Source: Burkholderiaceae bacterium
GTDB taxonomy: Bacteria; Pseudomonadota; Gammaproteobacteria; Burkholderiales; Burkholderiaceae_B
Assembly: GCA_030728985.1 (NCBI GenBank)
Contig: JANQYI010000012.1
Coordinates: forward strand, 1 to 64,000
Length of the DNA stretch: 64,000 bases
Direction: 5' to 3'
In this document: in pieces, positions 33,518-45,500 of the stretch
Layout of the letters: each line of letters begins with the position of its first letter
Numbering within the stretch: the first letter of the stretch is position 1
Translations under genes and position numbers: made by a program
The notes under the pieces: generated by a model
What the model was told of the DNA's origin: nothing
Database searches by the model: none
The model's input: the letters and a program-made list of their open reading frames with translations, nothing else

Positions 33518-36500
33518 AGTCTGAATTCCTCCTCATCATGACTGAGCACTTCGCTGCGCGGATTCATTTGTTTGGTCGCCCATAACAAACTATCGATGTG
33601 TTCAGATAAAGCTTTGACCGTTGATTTTTCAAAAATAGTCGAAAGGGGAAGCTGCACTGAAAGTTTGTTGGAGACGGCCGCGACGAATCGTCCTGCGAGC
33701 AAGGAATGACCGCCAAGATCAAAAAAGTCATCGGTCGCGCTGATGCGACTGATTTGAAGGGTTTGTGACATAAGTTCCGTGATAAGAGCTTCGGTATGTG
33801 TGGAGGGTTCAACAAATGCATCATGATGATCTCTGCCAGGTTCAGGCAAGGCTTGTCGGTCAAGCTTTCCGTTGGGTGTGAGCGGAAAGTTATCGAGAAT
33901 GACCCACTCTGTGGGAATCATGTATGCGGGAAGTTGAGTGCGTAACCACGACTTAAGCGTGTCGGTATTTGATTCGTCCTGTTGATTGACGACGTAGGCG
34001 ACAAGTCTTTTGTCGTCTGGATGGGGCGTCCAAATCGAAACAAGTGCCTGTTTTACTGAGGGATGTTGCTTAATAAGGGCTTCAATTTCGCCAGGCTCGA
34101 CACGGAAACCTCTAATTTTGATTTGATGATCAATGCGCCCTAAACAAACAAACGAACCATCCGCACGTTGATAGGCGAGATCACCGGTCCGATAGAGCTT
34201 TGCGCTTGCGTCAAGTCCAAAGGGATCTGGAACGAATTTTTCAGCGGTGAGATCTGCCCGATGCCAATATCCCAGGGATAAACCCGCACCGCCGATCAGT
34301 AGCTCTCCCGGGGCGCCACGAGGCATCAGATTCATATACTGGTCGACAATATAAATTTGCGTGTTGTCGATAGGGTGTCCAATATCTTCGTAGGGTGCAC
34401 TGATGGCGTGTGCTTCAATATGCTTAGCGCAAGACCAAACTGTTGTCTCCGTTGGGCCATAGAGGTTCCAGAACTCGATACCGTAGCCAATCAAGTTTTG
34501 AGCAAGCTCTTGTGGAACGCCTTCACCACCGCAGAATCCTTTTTTGAGTGAGGTAATGGTGTGCTTAGTTTCAAGCAACATACGCCATGTCGTTGGGGTC
34601 GCCTGAAGAACTGTGACGCCATGGTCCTGAATGAGCGTTGAAAGTTTGCCGCTATCGACAGCATCCTTTCTGGAAGCCAGGACGACCCTTGATCCAGTGA
34701 TCAAAGGTAAATACAGCTCAAGACCTGCGATATCAAAAGAAATCGTCGTGACAGCGAGTAAAACATCATGGTCAGTCAGTCCTGGCGTACGTTGCATCGA
34801 CAGCAAGAAATTCGTCAGGCTTGCATGTGAAATGGGCACGCCCTTGGGGCGGCCAGTCGAGCCTGAGGTGTAGATTATGTAGGCCAAATTCTGCATTTTG
34901 GCGTCAACCCTCTCCGACATTTTGTCTGAAATCTCTGTGCTGTCAAGATTATCCGTACCCTTGAGTAGCGTTTGGACGGATAGTCTCGTTGCAGTAGTTT
35001 TAGGCAATTTATGTAGCAGCGTATCCTCTGAAATGATCAAGAGAGCTTGGCTATCATCGAGCATGTATTGGATGCGTCCAGATGGATAGCCAGGATCGAG
35101 TGGTACATAGGTTGCACCCGTGCTTTGGATCGCCAGCAATGTGGCAACCATATTGATGGTTCGGTGTTGATAGATGCCGATGCGCGTTCCAGGTATCGCA
35201 CCATGTTCGCGTAATGAGGCGCCGATCGCTAGACTGCGCGCGTAAAGTTCTGCGTACGAAATTTTTTCCTCTGCGCAGATCACTGCGATAGAAGATGCGT
35301 GCGTTTGAACTCGTCGTTCAAACAGCTCAAAGAACGTACACTGGTGATCGGGGCTCTCATGCGCAGTACGATTAAATTGTTGGGTCAGTTGTTCGACTTC
35401 TTCGGTCCCCATCATCGACGTACTCCATTGCGCTACTGTGTTAGGGAGATCTGTGGTCAGGCGCGTCAATAGATTGGTCAAATGTTCGAGCAGGCGAACG
35501 GCTTGCCCTGTTTCAAAACGTGAGGTTTCCCAGGACAGTTTGAGCGGAATACATTCTCCCGGAGCTGCCGTCAGTGTGAGCGGAAATCCTGTTTGCTCAT
35601 GCACCTCAACTTCGTCGATGCGTAGGGCTTGCGCTTGCGCGTCCAGCGTGCTGTCGACGGGATAGTTTTCAAAAATGACGATACTGTCGAATAGGGAATG
35701 CCGTTTAGGGATATCGGTACATGCGTGGATATCCACTAAGGGCGTGAATGCATATTCATCCCGGGTGAGTTGATCGTCACGCATACGGAGGAAAAACGCG
35801 GGGAGTGATTCACTTGTGTCAATACGGGCGCGAACAGGCAAAGTATTAATAAACAGACCAATCATCTGCTCAACGCCCACAATCTCTGCGGGACGTCCAG
35901 AGACCGTCGCACCGAACACCACATCATCAGATCCGCTGTAGCGACTCAGCAGCACGCTCCATGCTGACTGAATCAGGACACTCAAGGTCAGACCTTGGAT
36001 TCTGGCTAGTTGAGTCAGGCTGTGTGTTGTCTGGACATCGAGAGCGATGGTGCACGATCCGTAGCGTGGTTCGTTGTCACGCGTTTCGCTCGAAGCATGC
36101 GCGAGCAAACGCTTCTGATCGACACCAAGGGAGGTTGGCGTATCAAAACCCTGCAAATAATCTCGCCAAAAAGTCTTAGCTTGATCGAGATCTTTAGACT
36201 GAAGCCACTCGATATACTCACGATAAAGGGGGGGTAAGGGTGCATCGTATGGGCGATCCGAAACAAAGGACTCGTAACATTCCAGCACTTCGCGCATCAA
36301 GATGGGCAGACACCAGCCATCGGTGAGGAGATGATGATGGCTCCACAGAAAGCGCCAGGAGTGGTCCTCTATTTGAACAAGCGTGCAACGCATCAGGGGA
36401 CAGGTTTCAGCGTCAAACCCTTTTTTTCGATCAGTATCGAGCAAGGCGAGCCATTGCTCGTGTTGTGCTTCAGGGCTCAAATCCCGCCAGTCGAAATCAA

Positions 36501-39500
36501 ACCATGGGAGTTTCGCTTGGGACACAATCTTTTGGAGAGGATCAAGCCCAGGAGGCGTAACGATCACCGCACGTAAACTTGGGTGCCGATCTAGCACCTC
36601 TTGCCAGGCTTTCATGAACAGAGAAGGGCAAAAATCTCCCTGCATCCTGCTTGAAAGTTGTATGGTGTATGCGCCAGGCTCTTGTCCCAACTGGCTGTGG
36701 AACAACATGCCTTGTTGCATGGGCGACAAGGGATAAAGATCTTGTAGATTGTTGGGACCTACATCACACAAGGCAACGATCTCAGTCAGTACGTTCATGA
36801 AATGCTCTGCGAGCAAGTCAATAGTCTTTGTGTGATGTAAGTTGATACTAAAAGTCCAGTTGACCTCAAGGTGATCGCGACAGTGCAAAGCGTTGATCTC
36901 GATCAACGGTTTTCGCATGCCTAATGGGCTGTGCTCGTGATCGGTAGGTTCGAGTGCTTCACCCAGAATCCAAGTGCTGGCTTGCGAAGCTTTAAATTGT
37001 CCAAGATAGTTAAAGCTTAATTGTGCGTCATGTCCGCCATGCAAGGATTGTCGGATGGCTTGGTCTGGATGGAGGAAGCTCAATATTCCGAAACCAACGC
37101 CTTTATTAGGAATCGATTGCAACAAATTTTTTGTGTGCAGGATATTGTCGATATGGTTATTGCTGGGAGCTTTCGTCAGAACAACAGGAAAACCACTCGT
37201 AAACCATCCGACTGTTCGAGAAATATCGATATCCTCGAAAAGCTCTTCTCGTCCGTGTCCTTCAAGTGTAATGCGCGCGCTGTTCTGACCTGTCCAGCGG
37301 TTGAGCGCCATCATGAGTGCGGCAAGTAAGACGTCGTTCATTTGTGTTTTGAAGGCACTTGGCGCTTTGAGCAACAGCGCTTCGGAAAGCGTGGCTGGTA
37401 AAATTTTAGTCAATGTCAGCGCACTGGATTTGGTATTAAGTCGTGGATCAACAACCGAGACTGTATCCACAGGTAAAAAGGGCACCTCAGTGGAAACGAT
37501 ATTTTTCCAATAATTCAATTCAGCTTCGCATTCATTCGAAGCGCTATAGTCTGTCAAACGCTGAGACCATGCGGGAAAGGAGTCTGTTTTTGGCTGAAAG
37601 CTGATTTCTCGCCGCCCGTGGCATTGTTCGAGCGCCTGTTCAAGATCTTCGAGCAAGATTCGCCAGGAAATGCCATCAACAGAAAGATGATGAATGATCC
37701 AAAGAAGTTTGTCTGGCCCTTCATCACTGAGGTGATAGCGTATCGCTGTTGAAATCGAACCCCTAGCGAGATCCAGCGAGGCCTGTGCCTTGCGTGCATG
37801 TTCGATCATGGCTGTGCTGCGTTGCTCGACAGGCAAGTCTCTGAGGTCGATGCTATGGACACTTGCTGTGCATTCTTCGATAGGTTCGATATGCGCCTGC
37901 CAGCCATTTGTCTTGCAAATGAAACGCGAACGAAGCATGTCATGATGAGAAGCAATTGCTGAAAATGCTTTAAATATTATGTCTTGCGTCAATCCTGTTT
38001 GGAGATTGAGGAGCAAAGATTGATTAAAGTGATGAGGCTCGGGTGGATGCTGATCAAGAAACCAGTGTTGGACCGGTCCTAAGAGAAAAGGGCCGTTCAA
38101 AGGTCCTTGCTCGATTAAACGCGTATTTCCTTGACCAATTTGACCAGATAGCTTGGCGATGGTTTGATGTTGATAAAGTTGTTTAACGGATAAGCCTAAA
38201 CCTAGCTGGTTGGCGCGGCTCACAATCTGGATGCTCAAAATTGAATCGCCGCCGAGCATAAAGAAGTTATCGTGAATGCCAACCTGCTGGATCCCAAGTA
38301 CATTGCCCCAAATTTTGCAAAGCTTCTCTTCTATCCCGTTGCGAGCCGCAGTAAACGTTGAGCTCGGTGTTATCGAATCGGGCGCCGGAAGCGATTTATG
38401 ATCAAGCTTTCCGTTTGCGGTTAGAGGCAAGGCTTGCATCAACACAAAGGCCGATGGCACCATGTATTCTGGCAAAGAAGACCGCGCAAACTGCGTGAGC
38501 GAGGTGATCAGGTTGCTCTGTTGATTGCTTTGATCAGTGGTGTGAGGCACAAGATAGGCGGTCAGTTTCTTGCTCGAACCTTGTTTAACGGCAACCACGA
38601 CAAGTTCGGCGACGCCAGGATGCGCCCGAAGGGTCGCTTCGATCTCGCCAAGTTCTACTCTGAATCCACGAATTTTGACCTGATGGTCTTGTCTTCCTAA
38701 AAATTCGATATTGCCTTGAATATTAATCTTTCCCAAATCACCGCTGCGGTACATGCGCGCCCCGGGTTGATCGGAAAAAGGGTCTGGCAAGAAATGCTCG
38801 GCTGTGAGCGCAGGTCGTCCAAGATAGCCCGAACTGACCTGAGGACCACCGACGCAAATTTCACCTGTCAGTCCTGATGGGACATGATGAAGTGCGTGAT
38901 CAAACAAATACATTTTACTTGGAGACATCGGACGGCCAATCGGTATGGGCTGTTCCGAATCGTGTACCGCGCAAGCATAAGCGCAACACATAATGGTTGT
39001 TTCAGTCGGTCCGTATTCGTTAAAGAGGCCTGCCTGAGGCACGATCTCTTTGTGCTTTTGGACCAAAGGTAAGGGCATTTGCTCGCCGCCCACGATGATC
39101 GTTCTCAACGCGAGGAGTTGTTCGGGCGTCGCCAAGTCGAGTAAGGGAGCATAAAGCAAGGGCAACAAGACTAAGTGCGAGGATTGAGTCCGCACAAGAC
39201 AATCGAGCAGTCGTTGCGGATCTTGCGCGACGGAACGAGGTTCCAAAAAGAGCGTTGCACCGGCGCAAAGTGTCCAGAAAATATTACCTGTCGCTACATC
39301 AAAAGAAAAGGGCTGAAGCAAGATCAGTCCACTAAATTCATTGTTGTAATAGTTAAGTCTTGAAAGGGTCGCTTGTGCGAGATTGTCACGGGTCACCATG
39401 ACGCCTTTGGGCTGTCCCGTCGAGCCTGACGTATAAATAATGTAGGCAATTCCTTTTTCGTCCAAGCCCCAATCTTGGTAAACCTTGTCTTCGGTTTGAG

Positions 39501-42500
39501 TGAGTTGCTCCAGCGTGAGCACGGGTGTTTCTGATCCAGGCACTTTAAGCAAACTATCTGTCACATCGATCACAAGTTTGGCTGAACATTCGTTTAGCAT
39601 CAAACTAAGGCGTTCTGCAGGTGTGCCGGGTAAAAGGGGTAGATAGGTTGCGCCTGCCTTTAAAATTGCGAGCAAGGAGATGATCATCTCAGGAGTTGGC
39701 TCAGCGTAAAGACCTACGACGTCGTGTGCGCGTACACCAAAAGTTCTAATATGGGCCGCGATTTTTTCTGCCCGTGCATTGAGTTCACCATAGCTTAGTG
39801 TCGCTTGGTCAGCGCTGAGCGCGATCGCCTCAGGTTGCTCTAGAACTTTTTTCTTGAACTGTTCAAGAACGGAAGGGAGTTTCGCATCAATCTTTGTCTG
39901 CGTGTGTGTTTCAGTCGTCGCTGATGCGTGCAGACAGTCGCTTAACTGTTTCGCTTGATACGAAGACATCAAACTGATGCTGTCGATCATTGCAGCGGGT
40001 CGTTGGGCCATCGACGCGAGCACATACTCGTACTGTTCAATCATACGGGTGATTGATGATGCATCAAATAAATCGGTATTGAATTCAATCACACCATTCA
40101 GTCCTGCTTGGTGCTCCTCGATGGATAGGGTCAGATCGAATTTTGCCGCGCGTAATTCTTGCTCAATGAATTCAAGCGCCAAGCCGCCGAAGGACAGATC
40201 GGCACTCGGAGCGTTTTGCATGACGAACATTGTTTGAAAGATTGGCGCATGACTCAGATTGCGCTCGGGTTTGACGTCCTGGACGATATATTCAAAGGGT
40301 ACGTCTTGGTGCTTAAACGCATCGAGGACTTTTTGCCTATTTTGTTCCAGTAATTCAATGGTGGATTTGGTTCTATCGATACGTATTCTGAGCGCAACGG
40401 TATTGACGAAAAATCCGATTAAGGATTCGAGCTCGGAACGACTTCTGTTTGTTACGGGTGAGCCAATGACGAGGTCGCTTGTGCGAGCATGTCTGCTGAG
40501 TAAAACGGACCATCCTGAGAGCAAAGTCATAAAGAGCGTCGCGCCGCAAGAGTGGCCGAGCGTACGTAATCGGCTCGTCAGAGACGGTTCAATGCGAAAT
40601 GGTATGGTTTTGCCTATATAACGCTGCACGGCAGGTCTGGGGCGGTCCGTCGGCAATTCCAGAAGCGTTGGTGCGTCATGAAGTTCACTCACCCAATAAT
40701 TTAGGTGTTCGGCGAGTCGCTCGCGCGTCATCCACTGACGTTGCCAAGCCGCGTAATCAGCGAACTGCAAGGGCAAGGGTGCAAGTGGCGAGGTTTGAGC
40801 TTGACTAAAAGCAGAGTAAAGTTTTGCGACTTCAACTTGCAGAAGTCCAAGCGACCATTCGTCTGAAATAATATGATGCAAGGTCAGCATCATGACATGT
40901 TCATGATGATTGGTTTGGATCAATGTGACCCGTAACAGCAAGTCTTGCGTCAAGTCGAAGGTTTCAGTCGCTTCGTTTTCAAGAAGCTGTGCAACCGAGA
41001 CGGCTTTTTGCTCTTTTGTTTCGTTCAATACAGAAAAGCGTTGAACTTTGAAGGGCTGGTGAGGCGCAAGCTTTGCAACGGGTGCGCCATTTATCTTGAC
41101 AAAATGGGTACGCAGAGTTTCGTGGCGCAAAACGATTTCATCGAAACAGCGTTCCAGGGTCTCAACGACGAGTGCTCCTTTGATCTTGACGGCACCAGAG
41201 ATATGATAGGTGACACTCGTACCTTCGAGTTCATTGAGAAACCATAGGCGTTGCTGAGAAAAGGAGAGAGGGGCATGCGTTCGCTCTTGTTCGGTCAACA
41301 GACGAATGGTCGGCGCTTGCAAGGTATTGTTGGGTTGGTTTGTGGTGAGAAGTTCAGCGAGCTGACCTAAGGTCGGCGCATCAAATAAAGCTTGGAGCGG
41401 CAACTCAATAGAGAAATAATCTCGAATTTTTGAAATCACTTGCACTGCCAGTAGAGAATGACCACCAAGGTTAAAGAAGTTATCTCGAACGCCGATGCGC
41501 TCAATGCCCAGAATATCCTCCCATATTCTCACTAAGTGCATTTCAGCTTCGTTGCGAGGAGCTAAATAAGTGGCTTGTTGCGCCACGGCGTCAGGAGCCG
41601 GAAGAGAGAAACGATCGATTTTTCCATTGGGAGTCAGCGGGAGTCTATCGAGACATACGATCGAGGCCGGTACCATGTAGGCGGGTAGAGCTTCTTGGAG
41701 TGTTTGTCGCAAGCTTGAGATTAAAAGTTTTTTACTTAGATTCCGATCTGGATAATTGGTCCAAGCAGCGAAATTTGGTGTTTTCAACGCGGCGTCTTCG
41801 TACACCATTTCGATGGCGATACCATGCATCGTGACATCGGATTCTTTTTTGACAAAGACGATATCCATCGTACGGTATGGTTGCCTTTCGCTCCATGCGG
41901 AGCCCATTTCCATCCCGAGTGTATTCGCGAGTTCGGTCATCGACGCGATGCTCAGCCCCTTGACTGGAGTTTGTCCCAGTTGCTTGCGAAATGCCGCGAC
42001 ATCTTGGTGAAATTGAGTGCTTTTAAGCCACTCATGTGTAGCCGCATCGTGTTGCAAACGCTGATTGTCAACGTTACGAAGACATAATCCCAGCGGATGA
42101 TCACGAAGGCGTTGCGTCAAACCTTCAAGCGTGAGCGCGTGTTGCGAGGTGTCAATTTCAGGAAGGGCGGCTTGCAGTGTTGCGAGTGCAACACTGCGAA
42201 AGGGTTGACGACCTATCTCAATCACAACGTCATAGCGAAAGCACGTCATTTCGTTGTGCGCAGCGCCAGACTTTAATCTCAGTGAAATCGATTGAATACG
42301 TGGTTCAAGACTGCGTAAAGTCGAAAAGAATCTTGGATGAATCAAGAGTTCTTCTTCGCGATCGATGGCGGCTTGAATCCTTCTGTTTAATTCCTCTTTA
42401 TCGCAATGGTCCTCTGCCTGAAATAACTGCACCGAGGTATGTTGCAATTCCAACATTTGCAAACCACGTAAGTCACCTATAAAGAGCCTTCCACCATCCG

Positions 42501-45500
42501 CCACTTTTGAGCAAGCGCCTAAGAGAGCTTGGATCAGATAGTCTACGGTTGGAAAATATTGGGCGACTGAATTGATCACGAAGGTATCGACTGATTCTTG
42601 CTCAATGTCATGTAAGTCGTTCGCGTCGCGGCACAGTAACGAAACATGATCAAAAGAATGTGTTTCGAGCCGTCTCTGCAATCGTTCGATCACTGCGCGT
42701 GAGAAATCTACTCCCGTGTATTGAGCGACATGAGGTGCTAACCGCGACAGTAACAGCCCAGTCCCACAGCCAATCTCCATGACACGTTGGGGTTTGAGCG
42801 CCAAAATACTGGATACGGTCTGCGTCACCCACTCTTTCATTTCCTCTTTTGGAATAGGTTGTCTAGTGTGACTGCTTAGCCAACCACTGAGATCATCCCA
42901 GCTCGTTTCTGCGCCGGCAGTGCCGCGGTATGTTTCATTCCATACAGTCTGCCATTTTTCATTCAGGGTATTGGTTCGGCCTTGATCCTGAGTAGACTCT
43001 TTCCAATCGGTCTTTGTTTCCACATAGGCCACGAGCTGGGCCTGGCCGAGATGGTCGGGTCGCGCGATTGCGACGGCATGGCTGACTGCCGGATGTTCGG
43101 CGAGTTTCGCTTCGATTTCACCTAGTTCGATGCGAAAGCCTCGAATTTTGACTTGATGGTCAATGCGACCGACATAGGTGATGATGCCGTCCTCTCTCGC
43201 GCGAACTAAATCGCCGGTTCGGTAGATTCTGGCGCCGGGTACTTCGCTATACGGATCTGGAAGAAATCGTTCCGCGGTCAGGCCGGGTTGACCAAGGTAG
43301 CCGCGACCAACGCCAAGACCGCCGATATAGAGTTCTCCGGAAAGTCCTTGTGGGGTCGGATCCAATGACGCGTCGAGAATATAGGTCTGTGTGTTGCCGA
43401 TCGGAAGCCCGATAGCCGCACCGGATCCAAGCTGAGCATTCTTTTCGGCCTCTGTGCGTTTGACTTTAGTGGCCACTGACCAGATCGTGGTTTCTGTTGG
43501 ACCGTATAGATTCCAGATTTGTGCGTCGGTTTGTACAAGCTGATTCGCCAGTGCACTGTCGAGAGCCTCGCCACCACAGAGGATGCGCCGCATTGGAAAG
43601 GTTTTAGTCCCCGTTGCAAGCAGCATACGCCAAGTCGATGGTGTTGCTTGCATGACGGTCGGCAGATGGGTTTCAATTTCCCTGAGGAGTTGAAAGCCAT
43701 CAGAGACCGTTTCGCGAGAAACAAGAACGACCCTGGCCCCGGTAATGAGGGGTAAATACAACTCAAGGCCTGCGATATCAAACGAAATCGTGGTGACGGC
43801 TAAAAGTACATCCTCGGTCTGCAAGCCCTGCTGATCTTGCATGGTTAGCAAGAAATTGAGCAAGGCTTGATGCGAAATCTGTACGCCTTTCGGCTTGCCG
43901 GTAGAGCCAGAGGTATAAATAACGTACGCAAGTGATTCGGGTGCAATGTTTGGGCTGTTCGCTCTGGGCGGGGTTATTAAGATCTCGCTCCAGTCACGAT
44001 CCAACAATATTCGGACAGCGACTCTACAGCTTATATGAGCGGCATGACTAGTGTGCTTAGCGTCTGGAAGGCATGATTCAGTCGCAGTTTGTGCAACGAT
44101 GATTCCGAGTTGAGCGCTCTCGATCATGGCCGCCAGTCGCTCTTTTGGATAATCAGGATCTAGGGGAATATAGGCCGCACCGGCTTTGAGGATGCCAAGC
44201 AAGCCGACCATCATATTGATCGAACGATCCAGACAAAGACCGACGAGTGTCTCTACGCCAACGCCTTTGTTGAAGAGGTAGCTCGCGAATTTTTCAGCGG
44301 CAAGATTGAGTTCTGCGTAGGTTATGGATTGTTCACCCATCGACACTGCAATGTTATCGGGTGATTGGCGCGCTTGCTCTTCGAACAGACTCACGATGGA
44401 TTGTTCAGTCGGCAGGGTCTGGTAGGTTTGATTCGCCTCGAACAAAACAGCTTTTGCTTGAGACGCTGACATCAGCGGGATGCGCGCAACGATTTGATCG
44501 CGCGACTGGATCAGGCCTTTGAGCATATTGGTGTAATAGCTTACAAACCTCTCGATCCAGCTCAAGTCGAACAAGGCCGTGTTGTATTCGAACTCACCAA
44601 GCAGTTCGCCGCCTTGCTCTTCGAGTTTCAAGGTTAGGTCGAACATCGAAGTCGCGGTATCCATCGGGATGCTGGTCATGGAGAGATCGCCGATCTTGAG
44701 CCCTGTTCTTTCCTGGTTTTGCGTCTGCAAAATAAACATAACTTGGAACAAGGGTGTAAAGCTTGGGTTACGTTCGGGTTTGAGGTGCTCCACTAGCCGT
44801 TCAAAGGGAATATCTTGATTTTGAAAGGCTTCGAGACAATTGTTTCTAACTTGCGCAAGCAGTTCGTGTCCCGTCGTCTCGGGCCCCAGCGAGGTGCGCA
44901 TGACCAGTGTGTTGACGAAGAACCCGATCAATGGCTCGAGATCTGGGTGAGTACGATTGGCGATCGGAGAGCCCACGACAACATCTTCTTGACGGCTATA
45001 GCGCGAGAGCAGGGCCGAAAATCCCGCTAATAAGGTCATGAACAGGGTGCATCCGGCAGCTTGGCTGAGGGCTTTGACTTCAGTCAGCAACTCGGCGGGA
45101 AGAGCAAAGCTATGCGCCGCGCCACTGAATGTTTGCGCGGGCGGGCGTGGACGATCCGTCGGCAAGTCAATCAGTGCGGGCACGCCGGCGAGTTTGTTTT
45201 TCCAGTAATTGAGTTGGTTGTTTAAACGAGAGCCGCTGAGCCAGTTTCTTTGCCATGAAGCGAAATCCCCATATTGGATCTTGAGAGCAGGCAGGGGTGA
45301 GGGCTGACCTTTGACGAAGGCTTCATAGAGGGTTTTAAATTCATGAAGCAGGACATTTCCGACAGACCAGCCGTCAGAAATGATGTGGTGAATCGAGACA
45401 GAGACAACATTATCAAGCGCAGAGAGCCGCAGAATACTGACCCTGAGCAACAGATCGCGAGTCAAATTGAATGTTTTTTGCGCTTCGAGTCGCAAGAGTG

